Positions 8,332 to 18,202 of a stretch of 39,523 nucleotides of DNA are shown here, piece by piece. The notes beneath the pieces were generated by a model. It did no database searches. It was not told the DNA's origin and saw only the letters and a program-made list of their open reading frames with translations. The translations under genes and the position numbers were made by a program. The stretch comes from Phocaeicola faecicola (GTDB lineage: Bacteria > Bacteroidota > Bacteroidia > Bacteroidales > Bacteroidaceae), in contig NZ_JABSOE010000041.1 of the NCBI RefSeq assembly GCF_013618865.1, positions 1 through 39,523 on the forward strand, given 5' to 3'. How positions within the stretch are numbered: position 1 is the stretch's first letter; each line of letters starts with the position of its first letter.

Positions 8332-9420
8332 TTATTCTTCAGATCCTTTTACTCTGGAAAGTCCGATAAACACGGCAGAAAGCATGGTAAATACATACGC
8401 CTGAATGAATGCGACCAGTACCTCCAATGCATCCATGAAAATACCGAATAATACAGCAACCGCAGTCATAGAACCATTGATAACCGCACCCGCCTTAACG
8501 GTAATAAAGATGATGGCTATCAGACTCAGGATGGCAGCGTGTCCCGCCATAATATTGGCAAACAAACGGATCATCAAAGCAAAAGGCTTAGTGAAAATTC
8601 CAAACAGTTCGATTACCGGCATCATCGGTATCGGCACTTTCAGCCACACCGGAACCTCCGGCCAGAAAATTTCTTTCCAGTACTCTTTGGAACCATACAC
8701 ATTGGTCAGTATGAACGTACAAACCGCCAAGACCAGTGTTACGGCTATGTTTCCGGTTACGTTGGCACCACCCGGGAAAATCGGAATCAGTCCCATCAGG
8801 TTGTTGACCAGGACAAAGAAAAATGCCGTCAGCAAATAAGGAGCGTAGCGCTTGTAATCTTCTCCGATACAACCTTTGATCACATCTTCATAGATCATCA
8901 GCACCATGGCTTCTACCATTCCTACTCCCCCCCGGGGAGCCCCTTCTTCTACCGGATGTTTCTTATACCATCTGACACAACTCATCAGAATCAGTAACAA
9001 GACCGCACTGTTGATGAACAGTCCCAGTACATTTTTCGTAATGGAAATATCAAACGGACGCACTTCCTCGCCAGCTGCATTGCGTTCCACAATCTTACCT
9101 TCGTTCGTGCCTTGAGAAGCAATATACAGTCCTTCATATTCCCCCTCTTTCAAGTGAGAAGAAGAGAACACATGCCATCCGGTACTGCTATGCACAATCA
9201 CAGGAAGAGGAATGCTCCATTCTTTACCTCCCAGTGTAGCAATATGCCATTCATAAGCATCCCCGATATGTCCGAATACCAGTTCACTTACATTCACCTC
9301 TTCTTCCTCAGAAGGGGCGGCCGCTGCTACGGAAAGAGAGTCTGCCTGCTGTGCATTCAGCATTCCAGGAACGCTTACCAGTAAGAGCAAAAGCAATACG
9401 ATTGATTTTAATTTTTTCAT
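8332..9420 (-). CDS. atpB: ATP synthase a subunit with periplasmic N-terminal extension
   Basis: This 362-residue protein is the stator channel of Fo. The core keeps the essential arginine (Arg285 in LMIRLFANIMAGHAA), Glu271 and Gln340 in the last helix, and about five to six membrane segments after residue 130. The first 130 residues are an extension absent in the E. coli subunit: a signal-like start (MKKLKSIVLLLLLLVSVPGMLNAQQ) followed by a soluble stretch of about 100 residues that should lie in the periplasm. Such extensions are common in Bacteroidota. Its ATG overlaps the stop of the preceding gene by one base (TGATG), so the two are translationally coupled. Confidence 0.96.
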   Translation of the reverse strand: MKKLKSIVLLLLLLVSVPGMLNAQQADSLSVAAAAPSEEEEVNVSELVFGHIGDAYEWHIATLGGKEWSIPLPVIVHSSTGWHVFSSSHLKEGEYEGLYIASQGTNEGKIVERNAAGEEVRPFDISITKNVLGLFINSAVLLLILMSCVRWYKKHPVEEGAPRGGVGMVEAMVLMIYEDVIKGCIGEDYKRYAPYLLTAFFFVLVNNLMGLIPIFPGGANVTGNIAVTLVLAVCTFILTNVYGSKEYWKEIFWPEVPVWLKVPIPMMPVIELFGIFTKPFALMIRLFANIMAGHAAILSLIAIIFITVKAGAVINGSMTAVAVLFGIFMDALEVLVAFIQAYVFTMLSAVFIGLSRVKGSEE

Positions 9421-9830
9421 CAGTTCTTTTTTTTACTGTTCTTCAGTTTTGCCTCAAAGCGCAGAAAGAAACGGGTTTCAAAAATCAGGAAGGCAAAGAA
9501 GAAGAAGATAAACGTCAGCATGAAAGCCAGAATCTCATGCCCTATGACCAATGCATAAAACATCAGCACAATGGCGCTTAACGTAAACTTCAGCACTTTG
9601 CATATCATGTAGCACATAATCAGTTTTTCCAGTCCCAGACGATAAAAGAACGAAAACATGGCTATGTACAGCAGACCGAAAAGATAAAAGAATATAGGTA
9701 TGGCCGGAAACCACAGGAAATACCTTTCGGGTATAAACATATGATATACTACGGCTACCAGGACCGTCAACACCACACCAATGAGAGTCAGCTCTCGAAT
9801 AAAAACTTTTCTTACGGTCAACAAAAACAT
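9420..9830 (-). CDS. Small membrane protein in the ATP synthase operon (AtpI-like position)
   Basis: This 136-residue protein has four predicted membrane segments and a short basic tail (RFEAKLKNSKKKN). The ATG at 9830 (MFLLTVRKVFIREL) was chosen. A longer frame would need a TTG start at 9866 and add a segment with no membrane or signal character. The position, size and topology suggest an AtpI-like assembly or ion-supply protein, as seen between atpC and atpB in other Bacteroidota. I cannot see AtpI sequence motifs, so this rests on context. Its stop overlaps the atpB start, implying coupled translation. Confidence 0.75.
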   Translation of the reverse strand: MFLLTVRKVFIRELTLIGVVLTVLVAVVYHMFIPERYFLWFPAIPIFFYLFGLLYIAMFSFFYRLGLEKLIMCYMICKVLKFTLSAIVLMFYALVIGHEILAFMLTFIFFFFAFLIFETRFFLRFEAKLKNSKKKN

Positions 9831-9901
9831 AGTATCGTGTTGTTTTAAAACCTGTAAAACAACCAAAACATGCTAAGGTTCAATCGCCTGCTTCACTTTT
9901 C

Positions 9902-10147
9902 TCAAAGTTCGGCACAGACAGAAATCTGATTATTACTCACTTCCACGAAACCGCCTGAGATATTCAGGCTCTGCATTTCCGTTCCCGACGTATAAGTCAG
10001 CTTTCCGGCCGCCAGTGCAGAAATAAGAGGAGCATGATTCTTCAGAATCTGAAACTCTCCTACCTGCCCCGGCAGCGTCACCTGCGACACCTCTCCGTCG
10101 AAAACCATACGCTCTGGTGAAACAATCACTAAATGCATTTCTTTCAT
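9902..10147 (-). CDS. atpC: ATP synthase epsilon subunit, short form
   Basis: This 81-residue protein holds only the N-terminal beta-sandwich of epsilon: MHLVIVSPERMVFDGEVSQVTLPGQVGEFQILKNHAPLISALAAG, ending at VSNNQISVCAEL. The E. coli subunit has about 139 residues, and the missing part is the two-helix C-terminal domain that inhibits ATP hydrolysis. A second in-frame ATG (10138) gives a start closer to that of other epsilons. The gene is 28 bases downstream of atpD and intact: no frameshifted remnant of the helical domain was seen in the 71 bases before the next start. Confidence 0.95.
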   Translation of the reverse strand: MKEMHLVIVSPERMVFDGEVSQVTLPGQVGEFQILKNHAPLISALAAGKLTYTSGTEMQSLNISGGFVEVSNNQISVCAEL

Positions 10148-10175
10148 ATTCTTTGTTTTCTATTTCAACGCACAA

Positions 10176-11735
<1,560 letters not shown>

Positions 11736-11798
11736 CTATTACATCTAACCCTCAAAGTTCACACTCTAACTGTTTAATGTTTGACTAATCAGGTAACG

Positions 11799-11806
11799 CA
11801 AATTTA
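11799..11806 (-). promoter_or_regulatory. Candidate -7 box of the ATP synthase operon
   Basis: The minus strand reads TAAATTTG, a full TAnnTTTG match. The predicted start near 11792 gives a 5' leader of about 90 bases. The -33 element is not obvious at the standard spacing; a palindrome occupies that place. Confidence 0.5.
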
Positions 11807-11823
11807 GCCAATAAAGTCCCAAA

Positions 11824-11833
11824 GGTGTACACC
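11824..11833. promoter_or_regulatory. Palindrome at the -33 position of the atp promoter
   Basis: GGTGTACACC is a perfect 10-base palindrome centred about 37 bases upstream of the predicted atp start site. It could be a regulator binding site, but a 10-base palindrome can also occur by chance. Confidence 0.25.
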
Positions 11834-11965
11834 AAGATAACATTTTTTATCCCAATTCTTATGTTTTTAGACATAAATCAAGAGAAATTTCCCAAACCGA
11901 TTAACATTGCGACAGATTAATACAGATAATTTCACATTGTATCAGGAGGCCCGTTTAACGACAAA

Positions 11966-11996
11966 AACCGGTTTCAGCAAAATGCCGGAACCGGTT
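11966..11996 (-). terminator. Terminator of the YjbQ-family gene
   Basis: AACCGGTTTC (11966-11975) pairs with GGAACCGGTT (11987-11996), with an inner GCA-AAA-TGC. Read leftward the stem runs into TTTTTG. It sits 13 bases past the stop codon at 12010, so the assignment is clear. Confidence 0.8.
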
Positions 11997-12009
11997 CCTG
12001 TTTTTCTTC

Positions 12010-12423
12010 CTATCCCATAATGGTGGCTACTATCTTTCTGGGGCCTCCATAATCGCGGAACTCGCACAGATAAATTCCCTGCCAGGTTCCCAGATTCAGT
12101 TTTCCATCCGTTATCGGAATCACCAGTGAAACACCTGTCAGGCTTGATTTCGCATGACTGGGCATGTCATCTGCCCCTTCATCGGTATGAATGTACCGGG
12201 CGTCGTTTTCCGGCACCAGACAGTTATAAATATATTCCATATCCGTTCTTACACTGGGATCGTAGTTCTCATTGATGCTCAGTGCGCAACTGGTATGCTT
12301 TACAAACAGGTTCAGCAAACCTGCCTGGGGCAAAGCCGGCAGATTGGCAAGTATTTCCTGCGTAATCAGATGAAAGCCACGCTTACGAGGCTTCAGTGTA
12401 AAGGCTACTTGTTTTATTTCCAT
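12010..12423 (-). CDS. YjbQ/UPF0047 family protein
   Basis: This 137-residue protein matches the compact UPF0047 fold: HTSCALSINENYDPSVRTDMEYIYNCLVPENDARYIHTDEGADDMPSHAKSSL (a family-defining run with conserved His, Asp and Asn, here described across residues 44-97), then LGTWQGIYLCEFRDYGGPRKIVATIMG at the end. Some members show weak thiamine-phosphate synthase activity and complement thiE mutants, hence the name secondary thiamine-phosphate synthase; the true role is uncertain. It is cytoplasmic and usually trimeric. It lies 78 bases downstream of the ABC permease and is followed by its own terminator. Confidence 0.9.
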   Translation of the reverse strand: MEIKQVAFTLKPRKRGFHLITQEILANLPALPQAGLLNLFVKHTSCALSINENYDPSVRTDMEYIYNCLVPENDARYIHTDEGADDMPSHAKSSLTGVSLVIPITDGKLNLGTWQGIYLCEFRDYGGPRKIVATIMG

Positions 12424-12501
12424 TCAACTATTTTTTGTAAGAGTCCTGTTTTTCCTGATATCTGCGGTCTCAATCCGGCAGTCCTATTCTTCGGAAAGCC
12501 G

Positions 12502-13689
12502 TCACTCACGCTTCCAGATGGAGTTGATTTTATGACGGATCACCCAGACATTCAGAAGTGATGCGAACAGGAACAACACCAGTCCTGCTCCTACCGCCAC
12601 CCACAGGTTACCGTCTCCTGCTCCCGGAAGCAAGGCACCCAGCGTATCCAGATAAGCATCCCTGATCATTTTCACGGCCCACAGTCCCAATGCCAGTATG
12701 ACAAAGTTCAAGGCAACCGTCAGCCCTTGGTAAGGGCGTGCCACCCTTGCCGGACTGTATCCAATCAGCAGCAGGTTCTCGAGTTTGACCGTATTTTTCT
12801 GCAGCAGCAAATAAATGCTCAGCATGAGAATGTACAGCGAGAGCACACTGATCAAGGCACCGACCGATATTACCACCCCGATAATCAGCTTCAGGAACCA
12901 GGCAGTCTTTCCCGTATCCAGTTTGTCTCCCTCCACTTCATATCCGTTCTTTTGCATGAACTGCACGATGCGTTCATCGGCAGGATTGTCGACTTCCACA
13001 ATCAGGCGGGAAGTCTGCAGTTCCTTGTCTTCTCCATACAGACGATTTCCCCAATCAATGAACGACTCCGGCACAAGTATGGTGTTCAGGCGGTTCGAAA
13101 AACCGACAATACGGCCTTTCAGCAGTTTGACCTGCCCCCTTCCGCTGATGCGCACATCCAAGGCCACCATTCCCAGCATTCCTTCGGACAACTGAGGCAG
13201 GCTGCGGCTTTTCGCAAAACCGAAGTTGTACAGATTCAAATAATTACGGGGCAGGATAATCGGAATTTCCTCCTGTCCTTCCTCGTATTTCCATTCTTCG
13301 GGACGCACATCCAGGAAAGCATCAGGTACCGCCTCAAAAAACATGGCGGTAGAAAAACTGATTCCCTGAAGCCCCATCCCTGCCGACACGTTAAACCGGG
13401 CCGGCTTGAATACTCCCACCGCTTCGGCAAACGGCTGGGCACGCATCTCGTCCACTTCTGCTTCCGAAAAACTGGTACCCCGGCCCACCAGTGAGCCCAG
13501 AGCACTGACCTTCTTGCAGACAATGATATAGTCCTTACTCATGAAACTGTCGCCGCCCATAAAAAGCGGTTTCACGTCCTGATAGAACTGTACGCTGAGC
13601 AGGATAATGACCGTACCGCACAGATTGGCCAGAAAAAAGCCGGCCAGCTGTGCCTTACTGATATGCTGTTTCAATAATTTCCAAACCAT
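12502..13689 (-). CDS. FtsX/MacB-like ABC transporter permease
   Basis: This 395-residue protein has one N-terminal membrane helix (about residues 17-38), a large extracytoplasmic domain (to about residue 265) and three C-terminal membrane helices with the charged loop LLQKNTVKLENLLLIGYSPARVARPYQ between them. This is the topology of FtsX/MacB-type permeases, which use ATP to move a periplasmic domain rather than to pump across the inner membrane. The ATG at 13689 was chosen; the longer frame needs a TTG at 13713. The partner ATPase gene ends 33 bases upstream, and a DUF4836 lipoprotein gene precedes that. Confidence 0.85.
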   Translation of the reverse strand: MVWKLLKQHISKAQLAGFFLANLCGTVIILLSVQFYQDVKPLFMGGDSFMSKDYIIVCKKVSALGSLVGRGTSFSEAEVDEMRAQPFAEAVGVFKPARFNVSAGMGLQGISFSTAMFFEAVPDAFLDVRPEEWKYEEGQEEIPIILPRNYLNLYNFGFAKSRSLPQLSEGMLGMVALDVRISGRGQVKLLKGRIVGFSNRLNTILVPESFIDWGNRLYGEDKELQTSRLIVEVDNPADERIVQFMQKNGYEVEGDKLDTGKTAWFLKLIIGVVISVGALISVLSLYILMLSIYLLLQKNTVKLENLLLIGYSPARVARPYQGLTVALNFVILALGLWAVKMIRDAYLDTLGALLPGAGDGNLWVAVGAGLVLFLFASLLNVWVIRHKINSIWKRE

Positions 13690-13722
13690 CACACAATTAT
13701 TTATGATCTTCAAACATACTTT

Positions 13723-14367
13723 TTACAGCGAAAGCACCCGGTTGTACTCCATAGGCAACTGTCTTCCTACTGAGGTCACAATGATTCCGACTCCCCGCTG
13801 CGTGACTTCCTCCCTGAGCATGCGTCCCATAATGCCCGCATTGACATCGTCCAGGTGACTGACCGGCTCGTCCAGGAAGATAAAATCAGCCGGCTGACAA
13901 AGCGCCCGGATAAATGCCACGCGCTGCTGCTGCCCGAATGACATCCGCCCTACCGGCTGGTCCCATTTGTCCGCAATTCCCAGCATTTCAAACCATTCCC
14001 TGATCTGTTTCTTCTCCCGGAATCCGGTCAGCGTATTTTTCAGATGCACATTTTCCCAGGCCGTAAGTTCCGGGAACAAACGCAGTTCCTGAAACAACAT
14101 ACTCAGCGAATTCTTCCGGCAGTCCACCCACTGTGCCACGGAGTACGAACGGATATTGACACCATCGAAACAGATAATTCCCTGATAATCTTTACGGTAT
14201 CCATAAACATAACTGCACAGCGAAGATTTACCGGTTCCGGAAGCCGCCTCTATCAGATACACTTCTCCCCGCCGGAATTCCAGTTGCTTATGCCATACGT
14301 CCGACTCCACACGGTCACGTCCGGCAAAGACCTCCGGAAGCGTATGCTGCAATTCTATCGTTTTCAT
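13723..14367 (-). CDS. ABC transporter ATPase with atypical motifs
   Basis: This 214-residue nucleotide-binding subunit is the likely partner of the following permease. Readable motifs are Walker A AASGTGKSS (residues 41-49), Q-loop Gln93, signature MSFGQQQ (142-148), Walker B FIFLDEP (162-168) with Glu167, and D-loop SHLD (170-173). Three positions depart from consensus. The first Gly of Walker A is Ala, LSGGQ has become MSFGQ, and the switch histidine of the H-loop appears to be Ser (IVTS, residue 199). The catalytic Lys47 and Glu167 remain, so ATP binding is likely, but hydrolysis may be slow or regulated. It is co-transcribed with rsmE and DUF4836. Confidence 0.88.
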   Translation of the reverse strand: MKTIELQHTLPEVFAGRDRVESDVWHKQLEFRRGEVYLIEAASGTGKSSLCSYVYGYRKDYQGIICFDGVNIRSYSVAQWVDCRKNSLSMLFQELRLFPELTAWENVHLKNTLTGFREKKQIREWFEMLGIADKWDQPVGRMSFGQQQRVAFIRALCQPADFIFLDEPVSHLDDVNAGIMGRMLREEVTQRGVGIIVTSVGRQLPMEYNRVLSL

Positions 14368-14379
14368 CTTCTTATACCA

Positions 14380-15873
14380 TTAACGGAGCCCTATCCTGCG
14401 GATAAGCTGCTCCAATACATTTGTCTTATTGTCTTTCATCACCCACTCCACGCGGATATTGCTTCCATCCGCACTTTCCACGGTCAAGGTCTCCGCATCC
14501 GGCCATACCCCAGCCGCATCGGCAGCCACAAAGAAGCGCTGCCCCTTCACCCGGTTGCCCCAGGCCGTATTGGCAAGAGAAAGTCCCAGTACCTTTTCAT
14601 CCAGCAAACGCTTGTCGTTCGTCAGGTACAGATGATCACCTCTCACCCCGAACCAAAGTGCAAGCGGTCCTGCCGGCAGTCCGATCAGGGAAGCATCCGT
14701 CGTCCGGAACTCATACGCCTTCTCGCCCTGATTGATCAGACGCGCCTGTCCGCCGGTCATTGCCAGCAACGGTTTCAAGTCCTCAAATGTCTGCAGGAAA
14801 CCACTGCCGGTCACACGGGCATACGCCATAAACGCATTACTGTGCAGCGGATCCGGCATCGCCAGAGCCACATCTCCATGTATTGCCCCAAAAACGGCAG
14901 CAAAATCAATCGGAATCATGGAGTGCTCAAAAAGACGGCGCACATACGGATTCTCATTCAAGAAGTCATACAATTGCTTTCCGTCCGCATTGAAAGAAGC
15001 CCAGGCCCCCATTTTCTTCGGAAATGCCTCCAGGTACGTTCCTTCCAGCGGCCCAGTGACCTGCAACTGCTTCTCGAGCACCGACTGCACCACCTTGTCG
15101 GCTACCTGTGTCTGAATCTGCATCACGGCCTTTCCCTCACCGAACTCCAGTGCGGCAAGTGCCTTCACATCCTTCAGCTTCAAATCGCCCGAAAGTCCCA
15201 TGGTCAGAGGAAGCACCGTCTGATAAGGAAACAAATCAAGAGAAGCAAGTGTCACTACCTCCCCCTTCGTCTCACACATGCGGGCATAGTCGGCAGTCGC
15301 CGTAAAGCCCTCACCTTCCTGCTGACGAAGCAGGCGGTCGGCCTGTCGCTGCAGACGTGCAGGATCTTCCCCCTTCGGAGAAGCCATGATCAGGAAAGCC
15401 CTGTCCGACCAGGCAGCCAGCATACCGCCCATCAGGGTCCACGACGAGCCGTCACTTTCGCGCACCTCGTCACACAACTGCTGCTGTCGGAGGAGTTCCA
15501 CAAACTGCTCCAGGTCGTCCACATCCTTTACACGGAACAAAGCCCCCGCATATTCCGATCCGGAAGCCACAAATACAAATACCTTATCCGTAAACTGCAG
15601 GCCGCATCCCGACGGATCTTCCATCAGCCGGTCGAGCATGGCTTCCGACTCTCCCAGACTCTCTCCCAGCGTGCGCTTCAGCCAAGTACGGACCGTTCCT
15701 CCCTCGACATCCAGCAACCCCGCTTTCCGGGCCATGCCGTTCACATCCACGGCAGCAACCAGAGCTGCATCTGCCGGAAGCGCCTCCACATAACGCGAAC
15801 CGTCTGAACAGGCAGCCAGCAAAAGCATGAGCCCCATTGTCCAGGCAGTCATTTTTTTCCGTATGATCTTCAT
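14380..15873 (-). CDS. DUF4836 family lipoprotein (first copy)
   Basis: This 497-residue exported protein starts with a lipoprotein signal (MTAWTMGLMLLLAAC after a basic MKIIRKK; lipobox LLAAC). The mature protein opens ALPADAALVAAVDV, the standard DUF4836 start, and goes on as an all-surface domain with VKDVKALAALEFGEGKAVMQIQ in the middle. The family is confined to Bacteroidota and has no known function. A paralogue lies at 16648-18114, aligning along the whole length (for example PxDAALVAxxDV and DPxxxGL). It begins 4 bases after rsmE and is 12 bases before the ABC ATPase, so it may be a substrate or partner of that transporter; this is inference. Confidence 0.88.
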   Translation of the reverse strand: MKIIRKKMTAWTMGLMLLLAACSDGSRYVEALPADAALVAAVDVNGMARKAGLLDVEGGTVRTWLKRTLGESLGESEAMLDRLMEDPSGCGLQFTDKVFVFVASGSEYAGALFRVKDVDDLEQFVELLRQQQLCDEVRESDGSSWTLMGGMLAAWSDRAFLIMASPKGEDPARLQRQADRLLRQQEGEGFTATADYARMCETKGEVVTLASLDLFPYQTVLPLTMGLSGDLKLKDVKALAALEFGEGKAVMQIQTQVADKVVQSVLEKQLQVTGPLEGTYLEAFPKKMGAWASFNADGKQLYDFLNENPYVRRLFEHSMIPIDFAAVFGAIHGDVALAMPDPLHSNAFMAYARVTGSGFLQTFEDLKPLLAMTGGQARLINQGEKAYEFRTTDASLIGLPAGPLALWFGVRGDHLYLTNDKRLLDEKVLGLSLANTAWGNRVKGQRFFVAADAAGVWPDAETLTVESADGSNIRVEWVMKDNKTNVLEQLIRRIGLR

Positions 15874-15877
15874 TCTA

Positions 15878-16579
15878 TTATTTCTGATTAAATAAGTTCA
15901 TGATGTGTACCGCCACCAGTGCTGCTGTTTCCGTGCGCAAGCGTGACTTGCCCAGGCTGATGGCACGGAATCCGGCCTCTTCGGCTTTTTTCACCTCTTC
16001 CGGACTGAAATCACCTTCCGGACCGATCAGCACCAGCGCATCCTCTCCAGGCACCAGCACGTCCTTCAGCAACGGCTTCTCGCCTTCGTAACAATGAGCG
16101 ATGAACTTCTGTCCGCCGAACTCCTTCTGCACGAACTTGTTGAAGTCAATCATTTCATTTACAATCGGTTTGGAAGCCTTCAGCGACTGTTTCACCGCCG
16201 AAACCACGATTTTCTCGACCCTTTCGGTCTTGATGACCTTCCGTTCCGAAAAACGGCAGTTCAGGAACGTCAGTTCGTCAAAACCGATTTCCGTTGCCTT
16301 TTCCGCAAACCATTCGATACGGTCCATATTTTTAGTAGGAGCCATTGCCAGATGAAGATGTCCGTTCCAGAACGCTTCCTGCCGGATGGTCTCTACCACC
16401 TTCACCTGGCAACGCTTCCCTGTTGCGGCACTGATGACCGCCTTGTAAAAATAACCTTTCCCGTCTGTCAGCATCACTTCATCGCCGATTCCCAAACGCA
16501 ACACACGCAGGCAGTGACCGGCCTCCTCTTCCGGAAGTTCGGGTGACACCGCAATATCCGGGGTATAAAATACATGCAT
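15878..16579 (-). CDS. rsmE: 16S rRNA (uracil-1498-N3)-methyltransferase RsmE
   Basis: This 233-residue SPOUT-class enzyme methylates N3 of U1498 in 16S rRNA of the small ribosomal subunit using S-adenosylmethionine. The PUA-like N-terminal part (HVFYTPDIAVSPELPEEEAGHCLRVLRLGIGDEVMLTDGKG, residues 2-42) is followed by the knot with LIGPEGDFSPEEVKKAEEAGF and the cofactor loop LGKSRLRTETAALVAV near the C-terminus. Length is normal. It is the first gene after the -7 box at 16619 and leads the DUF4836-ABC cluster with 4-base spacing, an odd partner for an rRNA enzyme. Confidence 0.95.
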   Translation of the reverse strand: MHVFYTPDIAVSPELPEEEAGHCLRVLRLGIGDEVMLTDGKGYFYKAVISAATGKRCQVKVVETIRQEAFWNGHLHLAMAPTKNMDRIEWFAEKATEIGFDELTFLNCRFSERKVIKTERVEKIVVSAVKQSLKASKPIVNEMIDFNKFVQKEFGGQKFIAHCYEGEKPLLKDVLVPGEDALVLIGPEGDFSPEEVKKAEEAGFRAISLGKSRLRTETAALVAVHIMNLFNQK

Positions 16580-16618
16580 ATTCTTCTTTTTTATTAAAAT
16601 GATTCAACACAATATGCA

Positions 16619-16626
16619 CAAAGGTA
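16619..16626 (-). promoter_or_regulatory. -7 box of the rsmE-led operon
   Basis: The minus strand reads TACCTTTG, a full TAnnTTTG match, 40 bases upstream of the rsmE ATG. The -33 element is weak. It lies in the 68-base gap after the second DUF4836 gene, for which I see no strong terminator. Confidence 0.55.
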
Positions 16627-16647
16627 CTGTTTTTTCAGCAAAACCAC

Positions 16648-18114
16648 TTAGTTCGCCGCATTCATTTTCTTTGCAATGTCCACAAACTGTTTCAGTGAAT
16701 TGGTCTTCGTATCCACCATCGTCAGTGCGGCATGGAAATGAGTTACGTCTTCACTGTATCCGGTAAATACCTTCAGCGTATTGGCCACCATATTCAGTGA
16801 AGCAGCCTGAGAAGGATTCATACCCAGACGCACAAAGTCGGCAACTGCCTGGAAATCTGACACAAAGTAAGTCAGCTTACCCTTTGAATCACCGGCCCAG
16901 TCACAGTCGTCCAAAGTCGATTCCAGTGAACCTTCCTTGATATTGGAAACATAAAAGACATCGTCTTTCACTCCATATTCCATACCGGCAGCAGCCAGCA
17001 TCTGCTTGAACGGATTCATTTCCTTCAAGATGTCATCATTGGCAACTTCGGCATAAATTCCGAACTGCGGAATCATCGACTTGCCGGCAGCCATGGCGAA
17101 AGCCATTTCTCCATTCAAAGATTTCAGTACTTTCTCCAGGTCGAACGGCAGTCTGGCATTACGCAGTTCTCTCTTGACCATTTCATTCTGCATGATTACC
17201 TTATAGGCTTCCTCCCCGTTCACACTGCAAGCAAGGTAAGTCATCGATTCTTTCGGGAATTTTTCCAGGAATTTACCCTTCAACTTGTCTCCATAGACTT
17301 TTTCCTGCTGGGCAATCATGTCTTTGATTTCCGGATTGTACAAGGTTTCCACATCCAGCAGCACCTTTCCCTTTTCGAAGTGCAAGGCTGAAACCGCAGT
17401 CACATCCTTGGGGTCTACTCCCTGCGGCATATTCATCTGCAGCAGTTTCAATTCTTCCCTGGGCAGGCAGTCCAATGAAAAACTCAGTGCAATATCCCCT
17501 TTGGCCTTCTGCATCTTATCAAACTTGTCAGTACTGATAAAGCTGTTGGCCTTCTCATTGGCCAGCAAGGCAGCAGCCTTAGCCTTCAGTTCTTCAGTAT
17601 CGAATTTGCTACCTCCGTTCAGCAGCAGAAAGGCAGTCTCATTGTACGCCAGCAGCGACTTGCGGTCTACCGTCGTATAACTATAGTCAGCCTCTTCCGC
17701 AACCGGCTCACAGACCTCGTGTCCGGCCAGCATATTCACCATTTCCGTTACCTTGTCACGGTTGTCTACCGCAGCCAGCACTGCCGCATACTCCATGTCC
17801 GATACCATGAAGGCATACACTTTCTCACGGAGATCAAGTCCGCTTTCAGCCGGATCAGCAAGGATCTTCTCAATCATTGCCGCCTCCTGTTCACTCACGT
17901 CACTTCTTACCGATTTCATAAGCTGGTCGGTCAGCACCTTGCCTTCCTCTCCCGTAATTCCACTCTTCTCCACCAGTTGCTGTACGTCTGCAGAAGCAAC
18001 CAAAGCCGCATCCGAAGGTATCGCACAAGTGTAATCACCCTTACTGGAGCACGCTGCAAAGAACAATGCAGTGACCCATACCATTGCATTTAAAAATTTT
18101 GTTTTCATAAGCAT
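16648..18114 (-). CDS. DUF4836 family lipoprotein (second copy)
   Basis: This 488-residue protein is a paralogue of the one at 14380-15873. The signal peptide (MKTKFLNAMVWVTALFFAAC) ends in the lipobox FFAAC, then SSKGDYTCAIPSDAALVASADVQQL opens the DUF4836 domain. It is richer in Lys and Met than its paralogue and lower in GC, so the two have diverged for a long time. The start may be 18114 (MLMKTK) or 18108 (MKTK). It has no tight neighbour: the terminator of the MFS gene lies just upstream, so it has its own promoter, probably near the TATGTTTT on the minus strand about 20 bases before the ATG. Function unknown. Confidence 0.88.
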   Translation of the reverse strand: MLMKTKFLNAMVWVTALFFAACSSKGDYTCAIPSDAALVASADVQQLVEKSGITGEEGKVLTDQLMKSVRSDVSEQEAAMIEKILADPAESGLDLREKVYAFMVSDMEYAAVLAAVDNRDKVTEMVNMLAGHEVCEPVAEEADYSYTTVDRKSLLAYNETAFLLLNGGSKFDTEELKAKAAALLANEKANSFISTDKFDKMQKAKGDIALSFSLDCLPREELKLLQMNMPQGVDPKDVTAVSALHFEKGKVLLDVETLYNPEIKDMIAQQEKVYGDKLKGKFLEKFPKESMTYLACSVNGEEAYKVIMQNEMVKRELRNARLPFDLEKVLKSLNGEMAFAMAAGKSMIPQFGIYAEVANDDILKEMNPFKQMLAAAGMEYGVKDDVFYVSNIKEGSLESTLDDCDWAGDSKGKLTYFVSDFQAVADFVRLGMNPSQAASLNMVANTLKVFTGYSEDVTHFHAALTMVDTKTNSLKQFVDIAKKMNAAN

Positions 18115-18149
18115 TATTTTAGAAAAAACATACGTTTATCCGTATTAAT

Positions 18150-18175
18150 AAAAAAGAGCCCCGCATCGGGCTCTT
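18150..18175 (-). terminator. Terminator of the nucleoside transporter gene
   Basis: AAGAGCCC (18154-18161) pairs with GGGCTCTT (18168-18175) around a six-base loop. Read leftward the stem is followed by TTTTTTATTAA. It sits 28 bases after the stop of the MFS gene. Confidence 0.88.
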
Positions 18176-18202
18176 CCTACAAAGGTCGCGGTCCGTCCGT
18201 AA

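Noticed and set aside
14044..15807. 587-codon open frame antisense to the ABC ATPase and DUF4836 genes
   Set aside because: It spans two well-supported genes on the other strand and has no recognisable features.
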